The notes beneath the pieces were generated by a model that saw nothing but the letters and a program-made list of their open reading frames with translations, had not been told where the DNA came from and did not search any database. From assembly GCF_035046485.1 (NCBI RefSeq), contig NC_085138.1, positions 433,677,265 to 433,741,264 of the forward strand: a stretch of DNA of 64,000 nt. Reading direction: 5' to 3'. Of the stretch, positions 10,441 through 22,305 are shown piece by piece. This stretch comes from Aedes albopictus (taxonomy: Eukaryota > Arthropoda > Insecta > Diptera > Culicidae). The translations under genes and the position numbers were made by a program. How positions within the stretch are numbered: the first letter of the stretch is position 1; each line of letters starts with the position of its first letter.

Positions 10441-11880
10441 CAAGTAACAATTTAAATTCCATTTAGATTTGTTTATTTTTATGGAAGCTTTATCGTAGCA
10501 TGACCAATTCATGGAACATTTGTGATTGTTTTTATCAAGAGAAAACAATCTTCGTTCGTTTGCGGTTTTTAGGTTTTCTTCAAGTTAATTTTGAAAATTG
10601 CGCATAAAACGACTGGATCTACTAGAGTATTTCATCTTATCATCAGTTTTAAGTCGTATTTGAAGTTATTTTCAACACATAACACCAAAATATTTTAATA
10701 GAAGTTTATGCTTCGTTTATTGAAGTGCATTTCATCTGAGTTATCCTTCTTTAAAAACTGCTTGAAACCTTCTATTCTTGAGCTAGAGCCACTACTCTGG
10801 AACAAGAACTAAGCGAAATCATAAAAAAATGAACTATCTTATCAACCCAAACGATAAATTATGCAACAAATTGGTAGTTAAACTGCGTTCTCATGCACAT
10901 GTAAACATTTAATCTTTTTGCTCACTGATAATTTATCCATTTTGATGCTCAAAAGTAATCATATCGACGAATTGATTATTTTATAGCCAATCAAAAATGC
11001 GAGTAGCTTGCTGCTGTCGCCCTACCTTTAGCTAGTTACTCATACAGGCCACAGCTATACGAACCGAAAATGATATGGGTACTTACTGTGATTCTTCTTA
11101 TGTTCATGCTAAATAAAGTAATTTTAGTAAGTTGCACTTCATTATTGCAAAAACACACGAAAATATCATCGAATTGGCACATCTTGACGCGAAATGTACG
11201 AAGACAATTTTCTAGCTCCAAAAACGTAAACAAACAACTGTCAAAAGCTGTTACTCTTGAATAAAGCGCACAAGTTTCATTTAAGACGAACAAATCTGCC
11301 TTAAGATCACTACTAGAAAAAAACAATCTTCAATAAATGCTGTAGCTTTCATGCAAGCCAACTTAGTTCCATCATTGCTTTGAAGTGGGTTGGATTAAAG
11401 GTAATAACAATTGATGGCGGCTGCACGAGTTTTGTTCGCCAGGAACGGCAGCCATGTCTAGAAGGAATTGAAAAAGTGGCGTAGCACTTTGTTTTTATAT
11501 GAAATTTTTGTCCTCGTATATTAATGAATGATATTATTCTTGAGGCGCTGTGTTATTTTCGTATGTTTTAGATGGCATATTAACGAAGTAGTGGGTATGG
11601 CACGGAAAATTTTGATTCCTTGTCACCAACGATCTCTCAGGCAATTTAAATGCTTTAGCCATTTCAATTTGATGGAAATTAATTCGCAGTTCAATTAACA
11701 TTTTATCCATGAAAAAAAAACTTGTTCGCATCTGCATAATGCTTAGGTAACAGATTTCATTTATTGTGCACTACTAGCACTTTTGGGAAAGACAGCTAAA
11801 AGATCAACATGCCTCAAGCTATTCTTATTAAAGTTTTATGAAGTTCTTATAATCAATCATCAGTGCAAGTACATAAATAC
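10441..11880. other. Unassigned AT-rich DNA
   Basis: It begins with CCCAAGTAAC, the same word as the terminus of MITE family D, but no matching right end was found. Overlapping antisense frames at 11036-11326 (minus) and 11070-11264 (plus) have no recognised motif. I see no gene. Confidence 0.45.
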
Positions 11881-12375
11881 AACTAGTTTCAAAGCAGTCT
11901 TCAAAAGCAGCCTTGGAGATCTCCTGAAGAGTGGGCCAGATTCGTCTTATAGATATTTTATGCCTATTTTATCTCGGATTTGCAGAACAAAGAGCTTTAT
12001 TGCTAAGTTTTATTATTCTATCTTAGAAATTACTTCAGGATTGTCACAAAAGTATAATTGTTACTTGGGAATAGTCTTCCCTACATTCCTTCCAAACCTC
12101 TTTTGAATGCCTTTCAAAGTTCTCTGAAGGTTTTTATTCCAAAACATTTTTTATTTCCCCAAGGACTCCTATACATAATCCAACAGGGTTTCTGCCTTCC
12201 AAAGTATTCTGAATTTTCTAGGATATCTTTGGATGGTTTTTCATGAATTGGTATAGAAATCCCTACAGGAACTTAAACATTCCCAAACGATTTCTTTTGC
12301 GAATCCACTAGGATTATTTTCATAAATTCTACTAATTATTTGTTCAAGAATCTCCCCAGCAAAGTTGTTTGGCAT
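11881..12375. repeat. Degenerate repeat, diffuse
   Basis: Weaker version of the common tract (cctgaagagtggg, aaattacttcagga, cttccaaacctc). The period is less regular than in neighbouring tracts. Confidence 0.45.
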
Positions 12376-14148
12376 ATAGTTAAGTACAAGAATACCCAAG
12401 ATGGTATTGATTGAATGCTTACAGCGCCCTCTAGTGACAAAAAACGAAAGCTTTTCATGTCTGCATATGTTTGGCCAAGTTTTCTCAAACTGTCTTCCAG
12501 CTCGTCGAGCGCCCCATAACCTTAAACGATTTCGCTCAAATTTTGAACGTAGCTTCTAGGAGTCAAAAACAAACGAATTAAGGTGTATGACTGCATTTTT
12601 CATGCATTATGTTTTTCGCCTTGTATATCTCCTGGAAAGAAACACTTAATCCGCGTGTAGTAAAAAACGCATATTTATGTTAGAAGTGGTTTCTGTCAAT
12701 CAGTGTAGTGATAAGATCCCGTTTTATTTTCAGTTCGGTTCGGCCGTCGCGCGTCGTAGTCGGGTTGTTTTTGTTTGTGGCATCGTCGTTCTTCAGTCGG
12801 AGCAGTCCAGTATGATTCATGGTGGGGATGCCAGTCACTGTCGAAACGCTCCTTCTGTTGATTAAAATTAAACATTATTTTTCTTGTTTTCATTCGACAA
12901 ACATTAAAAGGTTCGTCATGTCATATTGAGGCACAAGTTTCATTTACTGTTTTGTTAATAATACATATATTGCCTTCATTTTAGTATTTACAAAATGATT
13001 TGAATAGTTCTTCATCTTCGGTGTTGACATGAACAATATTTTTGTCAAAATGATATTGTTTTTATTCAAAGCGGTTGCATGAATCGCATCATTTACCAAA
13101 GTGAATCCAGATTGTCTAACTTTTCCCCATCCCTACTAATATCTTAACTCGTACCAGTGACAGACATGGAGAAGCAGATGTAATATTGGCTTCTAGTAAG
13201 CAACGCAAGTCATACTAACATTCCTTCTCTTCCTCGAATCGTCGAATTTGAACATTGACATTGACGTCATAAGATGCAAAAAATAGTTAAACTTTTTTAC
13301 TATTATTTATTTTTGACAAAACTGCAAATCCATCCTTCTAAACTATAATTTCAACAGTCGATAAGTAGCCGTGAAGTAAGAATTGCCGGGCGATATTTTG
13401 GATAGGTACGGGACTTCGACTACTCTGAAGTTTTCAATGTAGATTTAAGTAAATGTACAAAATAGCTCCCTAGCACCATCAATAATGAAATTTTGATTTC
13501 ATGCCGCTCTGAAACCAACTTGAAGAATACCTATTTGTGAGAAAAATTACCGAAAATTTGTAGAAAAATTACCGGAAGAAATAAAAATTGGACATTCAAT
13601 TGTCGAACAATAACGACCATAGCCAGTCACCTATAGGTTATAACCTATAGTTCTATTGAACTTTCTCTTCGAAAAAAAAATGTCCCCTCGGATGTGTCGC
13701 CAAAGCATCAATCAGCCACAGCCGAGCAGCACAAATTTCCAACCTCGTTAGTAAAACTTCACCCACGATGGAACCCAAACCAATCGAACCGAAATTTCCC
13801 TTTGCCAGCATTACAGGATGGTGGTATTTTTGGAGGAAAAACTTTTTCCGAGTGTGGGGGACCGCTAGACCGCACTAATTTGCACCGTTGTTCGTTGTTT
13901 CGCACCAATCGTTGTCGTCCTATGGTTCCTAGTGGGGATAACGATGGTATTTTTGAACCTTAACTCTCCCGAGGACAGCACGATGATGAACGATTGAACG
14001 TAGGTGTTACGACTTTACCTTCATCGCTTTGGCACTTTTTATACGGTTTCTCGTTAAAACATTTTTTATACTTTTTAAAAGTTCAAATCGGGCATCGCGA
14101 ATGATTGGTTTCCTTTCATTCTCTGTATTTGCCTTACTAAATGTACTT
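12376..14148. other. Unassigned DNA
   Basis: No recognised coding or RNA feature. A perfect 20-bp palindrome is listed at 13631-13650. Short frames at 12677-12865 and 13694-13963 lack motifs. Confidence 0.45.
13631..13650. other. Perfect 20-bp palindrome
   Basis: CTATAGGTTATAACCTATAG equals its own reverse complement. It has no spacer and no flanking terminal repeats, so it is not clearly a MITE. Confidence 0.9.
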
Positions 14149-14301
14149 AGGGTCTGGGACCATTCGGGCAGGTGGACCTATTTTGGGCACTTGCTGCTAT
14201 TACTCAGTTAATTTAGAACCAATTGAATTGGTTAGAAATTGGCAGAGTTATAGCAGCAAGTGCCCAAAATAGGTTCCCCTGCCCAAATGGTCCCAGACCC
14301 T
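14149..14301. mobile_element. 153-bp palindromic MITE
   Basis: Arms of about 50 bp start AGGGTCTGGGACCATTCGGG on the left and AGGGTCTGGGACCATTTGGG when the right end is read inward. They continue through TTTTGGGCACTTGCTGCTAT on both sides. The centre is about 50 bp and includes aaccaattgaattggtt, itself a short palindrome. The target duplication cannot be fixed; only TT or TTA is shared at the edges. Confidence 0.8.
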
Positions 14302-14371
14302 TTATATGATCAAACAAAACAAGAGATTGAAGTGCAGTTTTTTATTTCTTGTTTTTGAAAATTTTCTTTAA

Positions 14372-14483
14372 CCGCGCTGAAGCGCTGTTGTAAAAAGTAC
14401 AACTCTACCAAAAAACCTCGCTTTTCGTATACAGCGCGAGCGCGGTGCAGTTTCGGTTGCTTGAAGGCGCGCGTCCTGGAAGG
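14372..14483. mobile_element. TTAA-flanked MITE, copy 2 (piggyBac-like)
   Basis: Flanked by TTAA at 14368-14371 and 14484-14487. It is the reverse complement of the copy at 57605-57719: both contain CCTTCCAGGACGCGCG, caaccgaaactgcaccgcgc, gtatacgaaaagcgaggttt and gtactttttacaacag in order. TTAA duplication and a CCYT-type end are the hallmarks of piggyBac mobilisation. At about 112 bp it has no coding capacity. Confidence 0.85.
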
Positions 14484-14487
14484 TTAA

Positions 14488-16490
14488 AATCTGTACACAA
14501 CGGAATAAATCGGTTCCGTTAACACTTGTTTTGTCGGAAAGGATGAATTAGACAGCATAGGATTACTAATGGCACAACTATGATCCACTGATAATATTAC
14601 CAGATACAATAATGTTTTCAATTGAACAAATCTCCAAAACCAATGCCATCTAATCCCCTGGTCCTACGTCTGCAGTAATCGTAAATCAATTACCCCGGAT
14701 CATTGATTAAAATTACATTCCGTTCAAATCGTTATATGGGTGCTCCAATACCCAAAAGGGACCAAACAAATAGTTGACATGTGTGCTGCTAGAGAGCAAA
14801 TTTCCGACAGGATTATGTTCCCATTTCGTTGATGATGACGATGCCCGTGCGATAAGTAATACCCAAACAACACGCATTCGATTTTGGAAGCTGTTCGATT
14901 GAGATAGGCGCCCCATCCCGTGGTACCTATACCATATTGAACTCCGAGCGAGAGAGACAGAAGAAGGATGAAGCGTGGTGCTTAGAAGTGCGAAATGAAG
15001 TAACTTTTCTTATCACGGTAGGCCCTATCTCGGTCACGTACTTCTGGTGACAGGGATTATAGGCCAACGGCTGCGCGCGGGGTTCCAATATCTACCTGAC
15101 CGAAACAGTCCCCGACACAAAGAGTCCAAAGGCTTTCGTTTCGCTGCTATGCACTGGAGCTGTCCTGTCCAGTGCGGTAGTAGTGGAAAGGGTCGATTCC
15201 GGTCAGTGATAATAAAAATAAATAGGTGTCGACGGCAGGATGAACATAAATTTTGTCCTTGGAATAACACACTCTCTGTTTTCGCTGGGCAGGACTTTCG
15301 GGATGGGTTGGTCTGTTGTTTTTGGGTCGTACGACGACGGTGTGTGGTGTTGCTGTTTGGGATAGCACTCCTAAAGCTTCGGTTCGTAGCTACGGTTTCT
15401 CGCAAGTTCATTACGAAATTTAGGGAACTGCGCGGAGGTGCGGGGAATTCGTTGCGTAGTCTCTGGTTTTGTTTGATAATGGTTGCCCCCGACATGGCCT
15501 CTAAATCCCGATAAGGCTGGGTGCAGAGTCCGACGTGAAGTTTCGTTATTGCTTTTACGGATTTAGAGAAATCATGTTGTGTAAGAAACTTTTACGAACT
15601 CTGACTTTATTGGGATTTAATTGAAAGTGACCAATGGCAGTAGCACGCAATGTGGCACCTGATTTTATACAGTGCTGTCATGATAAAATCAGAGCTGGTT
15701 ACTCAATATTTCAATCTCAGCGACCCTTTTAATGGTAAGCTCCCATGGGTGACTCTTTTTTCTCTCAGTTCGGGACATAAACCATAAACCCGTGTCCTTT
15801 GTATGTACATGTCGGATTACTCTCCGACTATCGCCATTGAGAAGTTATAAAGTATTCGGTTTTGTTACAGTAGTCATTTTCAACTTAATCGCAAGGGAGG
15901 ATTGTGATTGATAGGTTACACTTTGAAGACACTCCTTTTTCAGTCAAAAGGGATCCGATTTTAACGATAACGATAAAGTTAAGAAATGATATTGATATTG
16001 ACCATGCATCGGAACCCTAGTCCTTACTGTTTCAAATTAGTGAACACCGAATAAAAGATAAGGAATACTAATCCATTTGTCCTTGTTTGACGATCTATCT
16101 CGGCCACACCTTAAACCGAGACCTATCACTTTCAACAAGGTGTGAAATGTAATAAGGACCAAAGTGTTTTCCTTTGATTACTAAGTTATGCTGTTCCACT
16201 AGTTGGAAGCAGTTAGGACTAGGGTTCAGTTTGGTAGATCTTTCTCCGCAACGCAACCCAAAAAGGTGATCTACCCACGCTATGGGCTCCGTTAAAGATC
16301 GAGCGTATTTTGAATCACTCAACCATTCATCCCTCAGCACGGGTCGCCTGACACCTTGGATTGGGGTTACCTGTTTGGTGGACTTTTACCCCCGGAACAG
16401 GTGGTCCGTAGTGCTATTCTCAGGTGGCAGCTACACGGGACATAAGTATGACTTTAATATCACTTCTAATTGACAATTATTATGAGGAAA
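14488..16490. other. Unassigned DNA with overlapping antisense open frames
   Basis: Two long frames overlap in antisense: 15047-15514 (+, 155 codons) and 15034-15495 (-, 153 codons). Neither contains a recognised retroviral, transposase or host motif, and the coincidence of both suggests a stop-poor GC-rich stretch. A minus frame at 16095-16340 (81 codons) is also unassigned. I looked for LTR pairs here and saw none. Confidence 0.4.
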
Positions 16491-17740
16491 CCACTCCATG
16501 AATTATTTTTTCACGATTTCTTTCTGTAAGTATCGCGAAACGAACATTCTTGGAATAAATTCAACAAGATTTTTTTTAAGATTCCCTCGAGAAATCTTTT
16601 GAAATGTACTTCTTAAGAATTTTCACTATGCTTACCTACAGGGACACCACCAGAAATTTCTTTACGGATTCTTTCATGATTTATAATTTTTTTTCCGGAA
16701 TTTTTATAGAAAGAAAATTTTATTAATTCTTTAAAAGATTACTCCAGGTATCCCTATAGAACGCATTCCTGCCCATGTATTTCATTGAAAATTTATCCAG
16801 GGATTTTGCTTGGGTCTTTTTCAGGAGTTTCTCAAGAAATTTCTCAAAAGATTCATTTTGAAGCAACTCCACGGGTAGTTTTCCTTCAGAAGTTCGTTCA
16901 GAAATTTCTCCTGTGATTCCTTCAGGGTTTATATACGAAATTACTTCAAGGAAATTTGTGCATGTATTGCCTTATGTATTTCTTCAAACATTTCTGTAGG
17001 AATTACCCCCAGAAATATTATCAGAGAGAGAATCCTCCTGGAGTTTTTCTCCGAAATTAATCGAGGAACTCGACTATAAATTTCTCAAGGAATTCTTCTA
17101 TGGATTTCTTCAAGGGTTTCTCAAAAAGTTCCACCAGAGCTTTCTTCAAAAGATGCAATTCCACGAATAATAGTTTTTTCCAAGATATCTTCCGATATAT
17201 TCAGGGATTCTTTCCGGCATTTATTAAGCAATTCATCAAAAGCTTGCTTCGAATTTATTCAGGCTATTCTGTGAAATTTTTTCATATATTTTTCTGGTAA
17301 TGCTTCAGAAACTACTCAAAAGATACATCCAACAATGTTTGCGGAAATTACTCCGAAATCTATTCCATATCAATTTTTCAGATATTATTTCAACATATTT
17401 TTTTCACAAAATTTGTTCGAAAGTTCTCTAAGAAATATTTCTAACATTTTTATTTGTTTTTTTTTGCTGGATTTCTTTCAGAAATTTCTCTTTCAGGAAA
17501 ATTTATGTAATAAAATTCCGTCAGAGGTTTGTAAGAAATAGTTCTTTAAATTCCTTTAGAGGAATCGCCAGGAATTTTCCAAGGATTCGTTAAAAAAATC
17601 CATCAGGAAACCCTTAAACATTTATTGAAGAGTTTATTCAAGAATTCCATAAGTACCTTTGTCTGCGATTTTTGCAGGGATTTCGGCAGACATTTTTAAA
17701 AGATTTCTTCAGAAATTCTTCCGACAAATGTGTTGTAGAT
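16491..17740. repeat. Degenerate 12-24 bp repeat tract
   Basis: Units such as TTCTTCAGAAATTTCTC, CTCCAGGGATTTT and TTCAAGAAATTTCTC. Frames such as 17100-17300 read as phenylalanine-rich low-complexity sequence and are not genes. Confidence 0.75.
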
Positions 17741-17838
17741 TCGCATCTAAGCCGAAAGAGAAATGGTTTGTGAAAAAAGAAATGTTCATTGTGTGGGCTC
17801 GGGTTCAGTTTGGCTTTCTGTTCCGCAAAATTATTACC

Positions 17839-17911
17839 TGTTCTGTGGCTTAGTTGGTTAAAGCACCGGTCTAGCGAATGCGGAGTCGTGGGTTCGAATC
17901 CCACCATAACA
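17839..17911 (+). tRNA. tRNA-like sequence (degenerate; pseudogene or SINE head)
   Basis: Acceptor arms TGTTCTG and CATAACA pair at six of seven positions. Positions 8-9 are TG, the D arm is GCTTAGTTGGTTAAAGC, and the T arm GTGGG-TTCGAAT-CCCAC is perfect with a full B box. The anticodon loop reads CTAGCGA (AGC, 17873-17875), but the 3' side of the anticodon stem is damaged by a substitution and probably one inserted base. The D arm resembles insect tRNA-Thr, although AGC would read Ala. There is no intron and no clear T-run terminator beyond aaattttt. A functional tRNA is unlikely; a tRNA pseudogene or the head of a SINE is more plausible. Confidence 0.6.
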
Positions 17912-18119
17912 CAAATTTTTCATAAACTCATCTCTCAATTTGTGTATTGCCAACAACGTAACTACAAGGTTTCCTGTATGTTTATGACATTCCAGCAGAT
18001 CTGGTGAATGCCAGTAAAGAGCAACAAAAGCAGTTTCTCAGGTATAGCTTCGCCTAGAAAATTCTCCAGGGGTTTCACCAATAGTTCATCAGATACATTC
18101 ATTTATTTGTTCAACATCA

Positions 18120-18407
18120 TTAGGAGAAGACATTATCAACGATAGTACGCCTCAATACTGGGTTTGTGACTGCCGCTCTCCATCCTCGGTCGCGCACAAT
18201 GCACGCTAGGTCACGCTCCACCAAGTCCGTCCATCGTGCTCTCTGCGTTCCTCGCCTTCTTGTGCCAACCGGATCAGTTGCAAACACCAGATTTGCAGGG
18301 TTGTTGTCAGGCAGTCTTGCAACATGCCCTGCCCACCGTATCCTTCCGGTTTTGGCCACCTTCTGGTTGCTGGGTTCGCCGTAAAGTGCAACGAGCTCGT
18401 GGTTCAT
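18120..18407 (-). pseudogene. RTE ORF C-terminus
   Basis: Reads MNHELVALYGEPSNQKVAK, GRIRWAGHVARLPDN and RRTIVDNVFS then stop. It is collinear with 6041-6300 of copy 1. The stop codon lies about 25 bp from the element end, as in RTE elements. Confidence 0.85.
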
Positions 18408-18416
18408 CCTTCTCCG

Positions 18417-19124
18417 CTACACATCGTTGTCCTGCACACCGCCGAAGATCGTCCTTAGCACGCGTCGCTTGAAAACTCCAAGTGCTTGCAGGTCCTCCTC
18501 GAGCATGGTCCATATCTCGTGCCCGTAGAGGATCACCGGTCTTATTAGCGTTTTGTACATGATGCATTTGGTGCGTGGGTGATTTTTTTTCGGCCGCAGT
18601 TTCTTCTGGTGCCCATAGCAGGCCCGACTTCCGCTGATGATGCGCCTCCGAATTTTACGGCTCACGTTGTTGTCAGCCGTCAGTAAGGATCCGAGGTAGA
18701 CGAACTCCTCCACCACCTCGAAAGTATCCCCGTCTATCGTAACATTACTACCCGGTCGTGTTCGGTTCCGCCTACCAGCATGTACTTTGTTTTTGAGGCA
18801 TTCACCACCAGTCCGAACTTTGCTGCTTCGCGTTTCAGGCGGGTGTACAGCTCTGCCACCGTTCCAAATGTCGTCCGCAAAACACACAAATTGACGGGAT
18901 TTTGTGAAAATCGTTCCCTGACTGTTGACTCCGGCTCGTCGCGTCACACCTTCCAGAGCGATATTGAAGATTAGGCATGAGAGTCCATCACCTTGTCGCA
19001 GTCCCCGGCGAGATTCGAATGAACTGGATAGTTCACCCGAAACCCTTACGCAGTTTTGAACACCGTCTATCGTTGCTTTAATCAGTCTAGTCAGCTTCCC
19101 AGAAAAGCCTTTTGCGTCCATCAT
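18417..19124 (-). pseudogene. RTE reverse transcriptase, palm and thumb
   Basis: Reads FSGKLTRLIKATIDG, RRGLRQGDGLSCLIFNIALE and FVCFADDI (catalytic DD near 18870). After FADDI the frame shifts: the expected RTFGTV region of copy 1 is replaced by WNGGRAVHPPE. Downstream it returns to FEVVEEFVYLGSLLTADNN and LYGHEIWTMLEEDLQALGVF. The frame is shared with the C-terminal piece at 18120-18407, separated by one TAG. Confidence 0.85.
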
Positions 19125-19294
19125 TCTTCATAGCTCTGCGCGGTCGATACTGTCGTATGCGGCTTTGAAGTCGATGAACAGGTGATGCGTTGGGACCTGG
19201 TATTCACGGCATTTCTGGAGGATTTGCCGTACGGTAAAGATCTGGTCCATTGTCGTCCGGCCGTCGATGGAGTCGATGATAACTTCCCACGAAC

Positions 19295-19747
19295 TCACGT
19301 TTTAGGTGACAGATGACGGAAGATAATCTCGGAAAGCACTTTGTAGGCAGCATTCAAAATAGTGATCGCCCTGAAGTTCTCGTATTCCAAATGGTCGCCT
19401 TTCTTATGAATGGGGCAGACTACCCCTTCCTTCCACTCCTCCGGTAGCTGTTCGGTTTGCCAGATCCTGACTATCAGCCGATGCAGACAGGTGGCCAACT
19501 TTTCTGGGCCCATCTTGATGAGTTCAGCTGCGATACCATCCTTACCAGCTGCTTTGTTGGTTTTGAGCTGGTGAATGGCATCCTTAACTTCCCTCAGCGT
19601 GGGAGTTGGTTCATTTCCGTCCTCCGCTGCACTGGCGTCGTCGTTTCCTCCGTTGCCGTGGGCTCCCGTGCCTACGTACTTCACACCGTTCAGGTGCTGA
19701 TCGAAGTGCTGCTTCCACCTTTCGATCACCTCACGTCCGTCCGTCAA
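19295..19747 (-). pseudogene. RTE reverse transcriptase, N-terminal fingers
   Basis: Reads TDGREVIERWKQHFDQHLNG, AIHQLKTNKAAGKDGIAAEL, LPEEWKEGVVCPIHKKGD and YENFRAITILNAAYKVLSEI. KNKAAGxDGIxxEL and PIxKKGD are diagnostic for RTE-type RTs. It lies in a different frame from the endonuclease, so a frameshift separates them, and it ends at a frameshift before the GFxxGRST box. Confidence 0.85.
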
Positions 19748-19917
19748 GAGGCCTCCGTCTTTATCCCTGCATATTTCGGCTCACGGCACGAAGCCGTTGC
19801 GAGATGCGTTGTTTCTTGGGAACGGCACAGCAGTGCCATTTCTTCACACTACGCTTCTTCCAGGCGGCGCTTTTTCTCCCGAAAGAGGCGGGTCTGCTGT
19901 TTCCGCTTCTGTTTGTA

Positions 19918-20965
19918 TCATTCCACGTTCTGTTGAGACCCTTGCTGCAGCATTACCGCCCTCGCTGTGTTCTTCTCCTCCAAAACCGTTCTGCACTCCT
20001 CGTCGAACCATTCGTTTCGTCGGGTCTGTTCCACGTACCCGATGGTGCTCTCGGCTGCGTCGTTGATGGCTGCTTTCACTGTACTCCAGCAGTCCTCTAG
20101 AGGGGCCTCATCGAGCTCGCCCTCGTCTGGCAACGCGGCCTCGAGATTCTGCGCGTATGCTGAGGTGACATCCGGTTGTTTCTGTCGCTCTAGGTTGTAC
20201 CGTGGCGGTCGCCGGTACCGTACATTGATGATTACGGAGAGTTTTGGGAGCAGTTTGACCATCACCAGATAGTGGTCGGAGTCGATGTTGGCGCCACGAT
20301 AGGTCCTGACGTCGATAATGTCGGAGAAGTGCCGTCCGTCAATCAGAACGTGGTCGATTTGAGATTCCGTCTGCTGTGGTGATCTCCAGGTGTAACAATA
20401 AGGGTGGCAGTGTTGGAAGAAGGTGCTACGTATGGCAATATTTTTGGAGGCGGCGAAATCAACGAGTCGTAGGCCGTTTTCGTTCGTCTGCTGATGGTCG
20501 CGGAATTTACCAATCGTCGGTCTGAATTCCTCCTCCTGGCCTACCTGAGCGTTCAAATCTCCTATGATGATCTTGAAGTCGTGGCTTGGGCGGCGATCGT
20601 ACTCGCGTTCAAGCTGCGCGTAAAATGTGTCCTTATCATCATCAGTACCTCCGGAGTGTGGGCTGTGCACGTTTATTATGCTGAAGTTGAAGAATCGGCC
20701 CTTGTTCCTCAACCTGCACATTCCTTCGTCGATCGGCCACCAACCGATCACGCGCCTCTGCATATCACCCATCACGATGAAAGCTGTTCCCAGCTCGCGT
20801 GTGTTGCCGCAGCTCTGGTAGATGGTATGATTACCTTTAAACGTTCGCACCATGGATCCTGTCCAACACACCTCCTGCAGCGCTACGATGCCGAACCCGC
20901 GGTCCTTCAGTAGATCGGCGAGTATACGGGTGCTCCCAATGAAGTTGAGAGATCGGCAGTTCCAC
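19918..20965 (-). pseudogene. RTE apurinic endonuclease domain
   Basis: Near 20960 the frame reads LGTWNCRSLN (catalytic Asn box) and then IVALQEVCW (catalytic Glu). It continues to FFNFSIINVHSPHSGG, KIIIGDLNAQVG (catalytic Asp/Asn box near 20580), TWRSPQQTESQIDHVLI and YRGANIDSDHYLVMVK (the SDH box near 20270). These are all the blocks of an APE-type endonuclease that nicks target DNA. After it comes the linker ending RRNEWFDEECRTVLEEKNTA. This stretch is open for 317 codons from 20871 down and is the best preserved part of the copy. Confidence 0.88.
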
Positions 20966-21435
20966 GTACCGAGTTTCCAATCGCAAGTCCTTTTTGTTCG
21001 CTGGGGTCGTTGCCGTTGGTCTCGGTTCGTATTATTTTGTTGCTGATTTTCCGTTACAATGGTTTTTTATGGCTGGCTCGTAGGGCCTGACACCAACCCC
21101 CTACTTTCCGGAGGACCATAGTGCACAGTTGAGTTTAGAGTCCTTCCCTGGCACTCGGACGTAGATCAGCCGCCCCTAACATGGGGATCAGACGCTGTTG
21201 TGAGCCGCTCCTCCTGGAGAACAGACGCTCAGGTTTGCCGAAGCAAACCCCCCTTCTCTGTCAGCCTACGACCAAAGTTCCCACCGGGGTTGGTTACCCG
21301 ATCTTCCCTAAGGTTGCTCATAGTTTCCGGCCGGTACCGCGCGGAGGTAGGAATAGGAGTTGCTGGGCAGAGGCTAGTGGATCACAATGGGATCTGAATT
21401 GCGCAGCATACCCAGCCTTTACCGTGCCAAAAAGG

Positions 21436-22139
21436 CAAAATATTATTACCAAAAATTCATATAATTAGTTTATCAAAAATTGTCAAAAAGCATTACTAGA
21501 AAGAACAGCCTTTGTTTAAAAGAAGGCAAAATTATATAGGAAACAGTAATAGTAATTACGCATGTAGCCATAAATATGTTACTCCAGAGAACTGCTGCTG
21601 TTCAAAAGGATAATATGTTCTTCAATAAACAAATATCAAGGAAACTATTATACAATGCCTTTAGTTTGGGCTTGAGCTCGATTGTCGTTCCGAACGGGAA
21701 ATTCTGTCGAATTCTTGGCTATAGTATAACATTGCGCTTGTTATACAATATACAAGTTAACGCATAGGCAGGCAAAGAAAGTTCTTCATTTAAGGTGAAA
21801 CGGGACGCCGTGTTATTTTTCCTATCTTGCCTCTCTTTCTGACAATTTGCCTCACGATTTTGAAGATGGTAATCTCGAGTTCTATCGCACTGAAGATGGT
21901 GAAAAACAATCAGCATATGCACTGCACGTGAGCATACACAATGATGGTTTTTGTTGCAAAATATGAAGTAGAATCTGAAATTACCATCTTAGTAGCAGCA
22001 GTGCAACGGTGGATATTTCCCCGACCGCCCCGTTCGCTCTTAATAAATGTGGAAGTGCTAAAAGAACACTTAGTTGAAAAGATTCAGACCAAGTTGCAAT
22101 GATAACGTCAAGTTAGAAAGAAAACGATCGTTCGTTTTT
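21436..22139. other. Unassigned AT-rich DNA
   Basis: No gene, tRNA or transposon ends recognised. Minus frame 21719-21922 has no motif. Confidence 0.45.
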
Positions 22140-22305
22140 TTTCATTCGACCTTTCGAGCTTTTGACCACTTGTCATTTCAACCTTTTGTCCTACTTATTT
22201 TTTTCGACCTTTTGACCCTCCGACCTTTTGACCGTCGACCTTTTGACCATCGACCTTTTGACCTTCAACCTTTTGTCCTTCGACCTTTTTTCCTACAACC
22301 TTCAA
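22140..22305. repeat. CGACCTTTTGACC minisatellite
   Basis: At least six units of CGACCTTTTGACC with variable 1-5 base spacers (ctccgacc, gtcgacc, atcgacc, ttcaacc) between 22145 and 22305. The minus-strand frame reads VEGQKVEGQKVDGQKV, an obvious repeat product. The period is about 15 bp. Confidence 0.85.

Larger units (their letters stand above)
18097..21435 (-). mobile_element. RTE-clade LINE, copy 2 (near full length, inactive)
   Basis: About 3.3 kb, the normal RTE size. On the minus strand it has a 5' UTR (21435 to about 20970), an endonuclease domain, RT, and a C-terminal domain that ends within about 30 bp of the element end (aaataaatgaatg). The reading frame is interrupted by at least two frameshifts and a TGG-to-TAG stop at 18417-18419, so it cannot be autonomous now. 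The 5' UTR matches the 5' ends of copies at 44730 and 61973, which supports 21435 as close to the true 5' end. Confidence 0.9.

Noticed and set aside
10449..10460. Fourth copy of family D starting at CCCAAGTAAC
   Set aside because: No inverted mate found downstream and no TG on the left.
15034..15514. Overlapping 153- and 155-codon antisense frames as a possible gene
   Set aside because: Neither has a recognisable motif, and both being open together suggests composition rather than selection.
14936..16490. Possible LTR retrotransposon
   Set aside because: Only a short ctatctcgg(t/c)cac similarity at 15026 and 16095; no LTR pair, primer site or pol motif.
19457..20100. Plus-strand frames of 139-164 codons
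   Set aside because: Antisense shadows of the RTE endonuclease and RT.
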